From: Nodosilinea foveolarum
Lineage (GTDB): Bacteria; Cyanobacteriota; Cyanobacteriia; Phormidesmidales; Phormidesmidaceae
Direction of reading: 5' to 3'
DNA: 59,723 bases
Assembly (NCBI GenBank): GCA_003242035.1
Contig: QBMC01000007.1
Location: 1 to 59,723, forward strand
How positions within the stretch are numbered: position 1 is the stretch's first letter; the number at the start of each line of letters is the position of its first letter. The notes beneath the pieces were generated by a model, which was not told the origin of the DNA, ran no database searches, and saw nothing but the letters and a program-made list of their open reading frames with translations. Positions 8,865 through 16,089 of the stretch are shown here, piece after piece. The translations under genes were made by a program, and so were the position numbers.

Positions 8865-9509
8865 TTATTCGGACCTGTGAAAACCATATTTGACTGCTAG
8901 GAAGAGAGTCGTTAGCACCAGGAGTGCAACGGCTAACCCTAAGCGCATAGATTGAATCGGCCACAGGCAGAGTAACCCGGCTGTAATCGCATTGACAGTT
9001 AGAACAGCCTGACGATCTTGGATGCCGAGCGAGACAATGGGGACGGGTTTTGCGGGATGTAACTGAATGCTGGCGAGCAAGTTGAACCAGAACTGGCTCA
9101 AAACAATCATGACTGCGCCAACTGGGAGAGACGCAAACGTGAGATAGAAACCTGTTACTTCTAGTGCAATCGTACTAACAACAACTGTGCGAAAGCGGTT
9201 GAGCTGCTGTGACTGTTGAGGCTGTGCTGACGGCTCTGTCATTTTGGGCTGTGCTGTTGCAGCGGCTATCGTGGGCGAGCCTGTATCCACGGTCTCGCTT
9301 GATGTTTTAGCGATGGTTAGCAGCTCTATATTTTGAAGGTCTACCCAGGCCATGCGAGTTAGTTCTGGGCAGAAGAGGGCGAGGGCGAGGGCGAGTATCT
9401 TTTGTGCGGCTGAAGGCGCGATCGCAATTTCGAAGAGCAATCCCATTCCGGCAGGCAGGAAAAGAAAAGGCACCATTTTGCGAAGCGTTGGCGTATGAAC
9501 AGAAAGCAT
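8865..9509 (-). CDS. Hypothetical membrane protein
   Basis: About 214 aa from the ATG at 9507-9509 (MLSVHTPTLRKMVPFLFLPA); a longer frame reaches 9611 but adds a polar stretch without a membrane signal. Hydrophobic segments occur near residues 12-45, 110-150 and 175-205, separated by a Ser/Thr/Gln-rich loop (TAQPKMTEPSAQPQQSQQLN). That suggests a four-to-six-helix membrane protein with a central soluble loop. I do not recognise the family. It sits between the two AT-hook-like paralogues, which may or may not be meaningful. Confidence 0.6.
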   Translation of the reverse strand: MLSVHTPTLRKMVPFLFLPAGMGLLFEIAIAPSAAQKILALALALFCPELTRMAWVDLQNIELLTIAKTSSETVDTGSPTIAAATAQPKMTEPSAQPQQSQQLNRFRTVVVSTIALEVTGFYLTFASLPVGAVMIVLSQFWFNLLASIQLHPAKPVPIVSLGIQDRQAVLTVNAITAGLLCLWPIQSMRLGLAVALLVLTTLFLAVKYGFHRSE

Positions 9510-10043
9510 GTTTTGGGTATTGGGTTGGTCTGCAATATGTTGAAACGATATTAACTGAAGGGTGATCTCTAACCATGAAACGTTCAGAGGGTTGGTAGAG
9601 TGGCACCGCATGACAATAAAACAATCGTGTCTTGCTAATAGGCTGGGGGGATAGGCTGCGATGGCGATCGCCGTTACGGTGAGAGCCTTGGATGCTGGCT
9701 TTTATCGATAGTTGTGGTAGAAGATACTGTAGAAATGATGATTGCTTAATTCAGGTGATAGTTTAACCACTGTGTTTTTCCGTTACAAGATGTTGTTGGA
9801 CAAGTGAGCAGCGAACCGAGAAAGCGCTACACTCAATTTTGTACTTAAATTTGGGTACTCGATTTTCTGCGATCTCAACTGCTGTGCAGATGATTAGCAG
9901 CTTGCTCTTGCTTTCTTAAACTGTTTGCTCTGGTGCGGTCAGCTTTTGCCGTACGCACTTGCGGCGAGCCATCAGCGACCGATGCGGAAACGCTATCTTT
10001 CCCATAACAAAAACGTAAACTCCCATCCATAAGGAAATTAAAA
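9510..10043. other. Divergent intergenic region before paralogue B
   Basis: About 530 bp separating the minus-strand membrane protein gene from the plus-strand AT-hook-like gene. It contains a HIP1-like ATGGCGATCGCC near 9661-9672 and ends in ATAAGGAAATTAAAA, a plausible ribosome site for the gene at 10044. No tRNA, small-RNA terminator or clear operator is visible. Confidence 0.5.
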
Positions 10044-10676
10044 ATGAGCGATCCTGTCCTTTCTCAACTCGTTTCTGTTGAGTCTGATTTGGCTCAGCAG
10101 GTAGATAGTCTAGAATCTCAGCTCGCCCAAGTTCAGGCCCGACGCGAAGGTCTGCGTACCGTCATCAATATGTTTGAGGGCGGCAAAGCCGAGGCGTCTA
10201 ATCCTGAAGCGGCTTCTCCTGCGACGCCTGGTCGGCCTCCTGGTCGGCCTCCTGGTCGGCCTCCTGGCAGCAAAACAACGCGCAAGGCGACGGCTGCTAA
10301 GGCAACTGAAACAACCACTCAGAAAAAGCCTGGACGCAAGCCAAAGTCTTCCACTGCGAGTACTCAGCCAAAAGCGACCAAATCAACAGGGAAGAAAAAG
10401 GATGGTAGAGCCGCTGACTGGCAGAAATATGTGCAGCCAGAATTTAAGGAGAGTGCTTTGCCAGAAGCTGTCAGCAGCGTACTGCGTTCGGCTCCTTCTG
10501 AGGTGTTTAAGATTGCTGACGTGATGTCTTCTATTTTTATAGAGGACGTGCCTCGCAGCCAGTTTTTGAAGGCACGTAACCGGATTTCTAACATTTTGTC
10601 GGCAGGCGCACGCGATGGTAGCTGGTATAAAGGTCGCAATGGTCGATACTCTCAGTCGGAGAACGCGACTAAGTAG
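10044..10676 (+). CDS. AT-hook/histone H1-like DNA-binding candidate (paralogue B)
   Basis: 210 aa with the same three-part layout as the protein encoded at 7659-8381. An N-terminal coiled coil (LESQLAQVQARREGLRTVIN) leads into a basic linker and a C-terminal domain containing FKIADVMSSIFIEDVPRSQF and RNRISNILSAGARDGSWYKG. The linker has three tandem GRPP units plus KPGRKPK, more hook-like motifs than the paralogue. The C-terminal domains are clearly homologous while the linkers have diverged. It may bind the minor groove of AT-rich DNA (inference). The next gene starts 30 bp downstream. Confidence 0.75.
   Translation: MSDPVLSQLVSVESDLAQQVDSLESQLAQVQARREGLRTVINMFEGGKAEASNPEAASPATPGRPPGRPPGRPPGSKTTRKATAAKATETTTQKKPGRKPKSSTASTQPKATKSTGKKKDGRAADWQKYVQPEFKESALPEAVSSVLRSAPSEVFKIADVMSSIFIEDVPRSQFLKARNRISNILSAGARDGSWYKGRNGRYSQSENATK
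10227..10266 (+). repeat. 12-bp in-frame tandem repeat (GRPP units)
   Basis: CCTGGTCGGCCT is repeated perfectly at 10227, 10239 and 10251, followed by a partial copy at 10263. Each unit encodes PGRP, giving a tandem of AT-hook-like cores. Perfect identity at the DNA level implies recent slippage. Confidence 0.9.
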
Positions 10677-10706
10677 TGAAGTCCTTGTCTATTTCTTTGA
10701 GGCTTT

Positions 10707-11522
10707 ATGGCATCGAGTAACCTAATGCTGAACAATCTTTGGATTAGCAATCCCTGGTTAGTGGCGATCGCAATCAATACAGTATTAATGGCGATCGCCT
10801 TTGCCATTCCCAAAAAGCTGCTCACCCCGGCTGGCTACGCTAACGCTTGGCTACTAGGGGTGATTGTGTGGGGTGCTTTGGGTTGGCGCGGCTATGCAAC
10901 AACGCTGTTTTACTTTGTTGTTGGCTCAGCGATTACTAAGGTCGGTAGTGCTCAGAAAGAAGCTGAGGGCACCGCTGAAGCTAGAGGAGGAGTGCGCGGC
11001 CCCGGCAATGTTTGGGGGTCGGCGCTAACCGGCGCAGTCTGTGCGCTGGCCATTGTTGCTATCAGACTTGGCTCGGAAAGTGCGGTTGACGGTGGCCTGA
11101 CTGCCGAGAGATCTAGTGTGTGGCTATCGCTCTTGACATTAGGATTTGTCGCGTCTTTGAGTACGAAGCTGTCGGATACTACGGCCACTGAGATTGGCAA
11201 GGCTTACGGGCAGCGAACTTTTTTGATTACGACGCTGCAGCCGGTGCCTAGAGGGACAGAAGGGGCGGTGAGTTTGGAAGGTACTTTAGCGGGGGCGATC
11301 GCTTCGGTGGCTTTAGGGGCGATCGCCTGGTGCATTGGACTCATTCCTTTAATCGGGGTCGGCGTTTGTGCGGTAGCCGCTTTGGGGGCAACTACCGTCG
11401 AAAGCATCATCGGCGCAACGATAGAAGAAAAGCTAATGTGGCTCACTCATGACTTGGTGAATGTCATTAACACCACGATTGGAGCGCTGTTAGCCATTGG
11501 TATCGGCTGGTTTATTCTGTAA
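10707..11522 (+). CDS. DUF92 family phytyl-phosphate kinase (VTE6-like)
   Basis: 271 aa integral membrane protein of the DUF92 family with at least six hydrophobic segments. The conserved core is KLSDTTATEIGKAYGQRTFL followed by TLQPVPRGTEGAVSLEGTLAG. Plant VTE6 and its Synechocystis homologue phosphorylate phytyl phosphate to phytyl diphosphate, recycling phytol from chlorophyll for tocopherol and phylloquinone. That assignment is by family. The ATG at 10707 is 30 bp after the AT-hook-like gene. A hairpin with A and T flanks follows the stop. Confidence 0.85.
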   Translation: MASSNLMLNNLWISNPWLVAIAINTVLMAIAFAIPKKLLTPAGYANAWLLGVIVWGALGWRGYATTLFYFVVGSAITKVGSAQKEAEGTAEARGGVRGPGNVWGSALTGAVCALAIVAIRLGSESAVDGGLTAERSSVWLSLLTLGFVASLSTKLSDTTATEIGKAYGQRTFLITTLQPVPRGTEGAVSLEGTLAGAIASVALGAIAWCIGLIPLIGVGVCAVAALGATTVESIIGATIEEKLMWLTHDLVNVINTTIGALLAIGIGWFIL

Positions 11523-11548
11523 AAAACCTTAAATTTTCAGGTTTTGGC
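11523..11548 (+). terminator. Terminator after the DUF92 gene
   Basis: AAAACCT (11523-11529) pairs with AGGTTTT (11539-11545) directly after the TAA stop. The short stem is AT-rich and ends in its own T-run. Confidence 0.5.
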
Positions 11549-11752
11549 TTGACTTGAATATTCAAATCAGGTGTGAGGGAATCGACGAATTCTTTATAGA
11601 AAATTGCTGTAGCCTACGAAAAAGCGTATAAAATATAAATATCGAGAAGCCAAACTTAGAAGCCAAACTCAGCCTGAACGACGTACGGGTGTTATTCGTC
11701 TGGCTTTAAATCCAAGCCCCTTAAAACCACCATAAATACGAGACTCCCGTCT

Positions 11753-12145
11753 ATGATGACAACGGTTACTGAGGAAACCTTCACCCAAGAAGTTTTAGCC
11801 TCTTCAGTCTCAGTGTTAGTTCATTTTCAAGCCCCTTGGTGCGGTATCTGTCGGCTCATTACGCCGATTTTGAATCAGGCGATCGCCGACTGGCCAGTGT
11901 CCCTAAGGCTAATTAACGTCAACGCAGACGAAAACTTCAAGCTCGCTAATCAGTACAAGCTAAAAACGCTGCCTACGCTGCTTTATATAGAAGGCGGTCA
12001 GATTATTCATCGGATAGAAGGAATTGATAACTTCGACGACTTTCGCCGCTGCCTGGAAAGTATTTCTTGCCGATATGGGTTAGAAACCGCCTATTCTTCG
12101 CGATCAGCCGTCAGCGAATTGCATACTTCAATCGACGAGCTTTAG
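11753..12145 (+). CDS. Thioredoxin family protein with CGIC active site
   Basis: 130 aa. A thioredoxin fold is evident from VLVHFQAPWCGICRLITPIL (active-site C30 and C33), NVNADENFKLANQYKLKTLP with the cis-Pro of TLPT, and LLYIEGGQIIHRIEG. The active site is CGIC where canonical thioredoxins have CGPC, which should change redox potential and partner range. About 25 extra C-terminal residues follow the fold. The start may be the second ATG at 11756. It is probably a soluble disulfide reductase; the target is unknown. Confidence 0.88.
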   Translation: MMTTVTEETFTQEVLASSVSVLVHFQAPWCGICRLITPILNQAIADWPVSLRLINVNADENFKLANQYKLKTLPTLLYIEGGQIIHRIEGIDNFDDFRRCLESISCRYGLETAYSSRSAVSELHTSIDEL

Positions 12146-12179
12146 TCAGGTTTGTAAAGGCTGCTGCGTCGTAGGGGTC

Positions 12180-12204
12180 AATAGTCGTTTTGGGACTATT
12201 TTCT
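12180..12204. terminator. Hairpin between convergent thioredoxin and response-regulator genes
   Basis: AATAGTC (12180-12186) pairs with GACTATT (12194-12200), loop GTTTTGG, followed by TTCTG. Short but well placed after the thioredoxin stop. Confidence 0.45.
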
Positions 12205-12221
12205 GCTGAGTTTTGGTGGCT

Positions 12222-12896
12222 TTATTCTGCCTGTCGAAACCGATAGCCGACGCCGCGTACGCTCTCAATCCAGCGGCCTTGACCCTTGATGTCTATTTTT
12301 TTGCGAAGTCTTTGGATGCAAACATCTACTACGTTGGTGCTGGGGTTGAAGTCGTAACCCCAAACATGCTCTAGCATTTGCGTACGGGTAAAGACTCGGC
12401 CTGGCGATCGCATTAAATACTCCAGCAAATTAAACTCGCGAGTGGTTAGCTCCACCGATTGCTGATCGCAAATCACGGTGCGGGTAATTCGATCTAGCTT
12501 GAAGGGGCCAACGGTAACCAGGTTTTGTCGTTCGCCGACGCTGCGCCGGACGACTGCGTACATTCGGGCGACTAATTCTTCGACGAAAAAGGGCTTGGCG
12601 ATGTAGTCATCTGCGCCCAGATTGAGTCCCTGTAGCCGGTCGTCTAGCTCGTTGCGAGCGGTGAGTAAAATGACCGGCGTGTTGCGACCGGCCTGCCGCA
12701 GATGCTTCAAAATAAACAGCCCGTCTTTACCTGGCATCATAATGTCGAGCAAAATCACATCGTATTCGTTGGCGATCGCCTTCTCGTAAGCCGTATCGCC
12801 ATGATCGCAGTAGTCCACTACAAACCCTTGCTCATTAAGTCCTATCTGCACAAAGCTGGCAATTTTCGGCTCGTCTTCCACAAATAGAACATTCAT
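12222..12896 (-). CDS. OmpR/PhoB-type response regulator
   Basis: 224 aa. The receiver domain carries E7 and D8 of the acidic pocket, phospho-acceptor D51 (VILLDIMMPGKDG), T79 in LLTAR and K101 in AKPF. A winged-helix effector follows (ELTTREFNLLEYLMRSPGRV, then the terminal VRGVGYRFRQ). It is closest in style to cyanobacterial RppA/NrsR/ManR regulators, which respond to redox or metal cues; the exact orthologue is uncertain. The ATG at 12894-12896 (MNVLFVEDEP) is chosen at the start of the fold. There is no kinase beside it; a lone OmpR-partner-type kinase lies at 33933. Confidence 0.88.
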   Translation of the reverse strand: MNVLFVEDEPKIASFVQIGLNEQGFVVDYCDHGDTAYEKAIANEYDVILLDIMMPGKDGLFILKHLRQAGRNTPVILLTARNELDDRLQGLNLGADDYIAKPFFVEELVARMYAVVRRSVGERQNLVTVGPFKLDRITRTVICDQQSVELTTREFNLLEYLMRSPGRVFTRTQMLEHVWGYDFNPSTNVVDVCIQRLRKKIDIKGQGRWIESVRGVGYRFRQAE

Positions 12897-13138
12897 TTGT
12901 CTTGGCCCTTCCCAAAATTGCTTTCTTACTATGCTGACGGAATCAGAGCGACAACCGCAAATCACCGAATCATTACAACACCGTAATCGAAAGGGCCGAT
13001 AAATGTTAACTTTTTAGACGTTTAATAGAAGGCATGAGAGCGGGTTAACCTGACAGGCACGCAACGATAGTAAAGCGTGTTTGCGATAACGAGGATAAGC
13101 CCAGACTCCATAGCTCACCTAAATAGACAAAACAACCT

Positions 13139-13747
13139 ATGCGTTTTTCCCTTTCAAACAAGCCCTTCAGAAAACTAGCTGGCCTTTGTGCCGCTTTGCT
13201 CATTTTGCCAGTCGCTGTAGCCTGCGATAACCAGCCCACCGACACGGTTGTTGACACAACTGTTGACCCGACTGAAGCGGTGACTCCCGATGTCGCCACC
13301 GATCCTGCTGCGGCTGAGGGCGACACGATTGTTGATGTAGCGACTGCCAACGGCTCTTTCAACACGCTAGTTGCTGCTCTTCAGGCTGCTGATCTTGCAG
13401 AAACACTCAGCGGGCCAGGTCCTTACACAGTCTTTGCGCCGACTGACGAAGCGTTTGCCGCGCTACCCGAAGGTGTTCTCGATAAGCTTTTGCTGCCCGA
13501 AAACAAGGAAGTATTGACGCAAATCTTGACCTACCATGTGGTTGACGGCGCTGTGACGGCTGCTGATTTGGAAACCGGTATGGTTCCAACGCTCGAAGGG
13601 AACGACGTAGATGTCGTTGTCGATGCGGGCGCTGTTACTGTTAACGGCGCGACAGTTGTGCAGCCTGACGTTACCGCTAGTAACGGCGTTATTCATGTCA
13701 TTGATACTGTTTTGATTCCAGAAGGCGTTGATCCGGCTGCTCTGTAA
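13139..13747 (+). CDS. Fasciclin-domain lipoprotein
   Basis: 202 aa. A signal peptide (KLAGLCAALLILPVAVAC) with lipobox cysteine C29 is followed by an acidic Thr/Asp-rich spacer and one FAS1 domain. That domain shows FAPTDEAFAALPEG (H1 box), ILTYHVVDGAVTA and the terminal NGVIHVIDTVLIP (H2 box). It is probably attached to a membrane by its lipid and acts in adhesion or surface organisation, as bacterial fasciclin proteins do. A strong terminator follows. Confidence 0.9.
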   Translation: MRFSLSNKPFRKLAGLCAALLILPVAVACDNQPTDTVVDTTVDPTEAVTPDVATDPAAAEGDTIVDVATANGSFNTLVAALQAADLAETLSGPGPYTVFAPTDEAFAALPEGVLDKLLLPENKEVLTQILTYHVVDGAVTAADLETGMVPTLEGNDVDVVVDAGAVTVNGATVVQPDVTASNGVIHVIDTVLIPEGVDPAAL

Positions 13748-13769
13748 TTTACAGTTATTGCTTCATGCC

Positions 13770-13817
13770 AAAGCGCCCAGATGCATTCTTGAACTGCATC
13801 TGGGCGCTTTGTTTTTT
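13770..13817 (+). terminator. Strong intrinsic terminator after the fasciclin gene
   Basis: A perfect 16-bp stem, AAAGCGCCCAGATGCA (13770-13785) with TGCATCTGGGCGCTTT (13795-13810), 9-nt loop, then GTTTTTTAA. Confidence 0.92.
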
Positions 13818-14038
13818 AATTAAATTGTCATGGTGTAGCGACTGTCTGTCAGTAGGTCGGCGTACTCAGAGCTGGCGATGCCTTCACAGACTTCATCATG
13901 ATTTTCAACAATGTCATTAAAAAATACGATATCTGCTCATAATCACTGAGGCAGCTTATGGGTAGATGAGTCGTTGAGTTTGCGATCGCTCCTCACCTCA
14001 GTAGAATGGGTTTACTCTGCCGTCTAGCGAATCTTTTT

Positions 14039-15160
14039 ATGACGACCCTGCTGCGTACGCCGCTCTATGACCTTTGTATTAAACAAAATGCTCGGGTGAC
14101 TGCCTTTTCTGGTTGGGAAATGCCGGTGCAATTTGGCGGCATTCAACAAGAGCACCGAGCTGTGCGCGAAAACGCGGGTGCCTTTGATATCTCCCACATG
14201 GGCAAGTTCGTTTTAACCGGGTTGGCTGCGATCGCTGAGCTGCAAACGCTGGTGCCTTCCGATCTGGCTCGCTTGAGTGAGGGCAAGGCTCAGTACACGG
14301 TGCTGCTAAACGAAAAAGGCGGCATTATTGACGATTTGATTGTTTATCATCAGGGCCAAGCAGAGGGCCAAGAGCAGATTACGCTGATTGTGAATGCAGG
14401 TACTACCCAGAAAGATAAAGACTGGCTTTTGGCTCATTTGTCTGATCGGGTGCAGCTTCAAGATATCTCGCGAGAGCAGGCGTTGATTGCGGTGCAGGGG
14501 CCTAACGCGACCGAGCGGCTTCAGGCGCTTTGCCCTGAGGAAGATTTGCAGGCGATCGCTCGCTACCACCATTTGACGGGCCAAATATTAGGAGAGCCTG
14601 CCTTTTTTGCGCGAACGGGCTATACCGGCGAAGATGGCTTTGAGGTGATGGTGCCGGTGGCCGCTGCTGCAAAAGTGTGGCAGGCGCTGATGGAATTGGA
14701 CGTGGAGCCTTGCGGTCTTGGCGCGCGAGATACTTTGAGACTAGAGGCTTCTATGGCGCTCTACGGACAGGATATTAACGATGACATATCACCTTTAGAG
14801 GCGGGCCTGGGCTGGCTGGTTCATCTCGATAAGGAAGCAGATTTTATCGGGCGTAAAGTGCTAGAGCAGCAAAAGGCCAATGGGCTGGAGCGCAAGCTGG
14901 TAGGTTTGACCTTGGAGGGTCGTAATATTGCCCGCCATGACTATCCGGTGCTGCAAGGGAACGAATCTGTGGGCATTATTACCAGTGGTACGCTCTCTCC
15001 CACGCTGGGCTATCCGGTGGCGTTGGGCTATGTGCCGCCCGCGCTGGCTAAACCAGGGCAAACCGTAGACGTGGCGATTCGGCGCAAAATATTTCCGGCT
15101 ACGGTCGTGAAGCGTCCGTTTTATAAAGCAGCTCCGGCGGCAAAAGTGGCGAAAGCCTAG
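14039..15160 (+). CDS. gcvT: Glycine cleavage system aminomethyltransferase (T protein)
   Basis: 373 aa. It transfers the methylene of the H-protein-bound intermediate to tetrahydrofolate and releases ammonia. Signatures include RVTAFSGWEMPVQFGG, FDISHMGKF, FFARTGYTGEDGFEV (folate site) and the catalytic Asp in CGLGARDTLRLEA. The ATG at 14039 (MTTLLRTPLYD) is preferred to the frame from 14006. gcvH follows after 84 bp and gcvP after a further 449 bp. No glycine-riboswitch aptamer was recognisable upstream. Confidence 0.95.
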   Translation: MTTLLRTPLYDLCIKQNARVTAFSGWEMPVQFGGIQQEHRAVRENAGAFDISHMGKFVLTGLAAIAELQTLVPSDLARLSEGKAQYTVLLNEKGGIIDDLIVYHQGQAEGQEQITLIVNAGTTQKDKDWLLAHLSDRVQLQDISREQALIAVQGPNATERLQALCPEEDLQAIARYHHLTGQILGEPAFFARTGYTGEDGFEVMVPVAAAAKVWQALMELDVEPCGLGARDTLRLEASMALYGQDINDDISPLEAGLGWLVHLDKEADFIGRKVLEQQKANGLERKLVGLTLEGRNIARHDYPVLQGNESVGIITSGTLSPTLGYPVALGYVPPALAKPGQTVDVAIRRKIFPATVVKRPFYKAAPAAKVAKA

Positions 15161-15244
15161 CCGTAGGTTTTAGGCGCTCCTGCTAACTCCTGCAAAACTA
15201 TGAAATAATCTCTAATTATTCAGCGCTTCCACCCAGAATTTTTT

Positions 15245-15640
15245 ATGGCATTCGAATATCCCGAAAACCTGCAATATCAAGATACTCACGAATATATCCG
15301 TGTGGACGAAGACGATAAGATCGTGACGATTGGCATCACCTCGTTTGCGGTTGATCAAATGGGCGATGTGGTTTTTTTAGAGCTGCCTGAAATTGGCGAC
15401 ACGGTTGAGAAAGGCGAGAACTTTGGCACCATTGAGTCGGTAAAGGCGGTAGAAGACCTGAAGACGCCGGTAAACGGTGAGGTGATAGAGCGCAATGAGG
15501 CGCTAATTGAGTCGCCCGAACAAATCGCTGACGATCCGTATGGTGACGGTTGGCTGATTAAAGTAAAGGCCGATGACTTGGCTGAGCTAGACGATGCGAT
15601 GTCTGCTGAGGAATATAAAGATCAAGTAGAGGGCGATTAG
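15245..15640 (+). CDS. gcvH: Glycine cleavage system H protein
   Basis: 131 aa carrier protein. The lipoylated lysine is K67 in NFGTIESVKAVEDLKTPVNG, on the hairpin typical of the family, and the length is standard. It shuttles the aminomethyl group between P, T and L proteins in photorespiratory and one-carbon metabolism. Placed between gcvT and gcvP, with terminator-like hairpins before gcvP, so gcvP may have its own promoter. Confidence 0.96.
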   Translation: MAFEYPENLQYQDTHEYIRVDEDDKIVTIGITSFAVDQMGDVVFLELPEIGDTVEKGENFGTIESVKAVEDLKTPVNGEVIERNEALIESPEQIADDPYGDGWLIKVKADDLAELDDAMSAEEYKDQVEGD

Positions 15641-16089
15641 CTTCAGTTTGAGTTTAAATGACTCGTGAGAATGAAAAAGAACATCTGTTTGTATGAGCTA
15701 CCTGTGGGGGGCTTCGCAAGCAGGCGTTTGTTTTGTTTGAAGAATATAACTATAAGCAGTGTAGATACGAGTCGTTGAAAGTCCTCGATATATCCTAAAA
15801 GCGAGCGGCCTCAACCGGGTTTTTTGCACTTGCGGCGATGCTCTTAAAGTGCTGCAAGTGCTTTTGATAGTGAGGGGTACGGCGTTTTTGAGGGATGGGC
15901 GCGATCGCCAATTCATCCGTTTTTTTGTTAACCCACTTTTTTGAGTAAACGCGTCTAAGCGCAATGCTCAGCTTGCTAGCTCTAGCCGGTAAAGCGTCTT
16001 TTGTTACACAATGATAAGAACGTCTAAACGCTACGTTAGCTTCAAGTTTTCGTTCTTTTAAGTCTTAACTGTTTCAACCTCTATTATCT
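15641..16089. other. gcvH-gcvP intergenic region with a hairpin
   Basis: 449 bp without a credible gene. At 15826-15861, GCACTTGC pairs with GCAAGTGC and is followed by TTTTG, a plausible terminator for gcvTH. The remainder, including AAGAACG (near 16015) and CGTTCTT (near 16053) as a distant inverted pair, would hold the gcvP promoter and leader. I looked for the conserved core of glycine aptamers and did not find it. Confidence 0.5.

Noticed and set aside
10174-10524. Alternative plus-strand frame inside the AT-hook-like gene
   Set aside because: A shadow of the repetitive basic linker; the annotated frame has a conserved paralogue and this one does not.
13818-14038. Glycine riboswitch upstream of gcvT
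   Set aside because: I compared the region with the conserved aptamer core by eye and found neither the paired GGAGAG-type stems nor tandem copies. A covariance-model search would be decisive.
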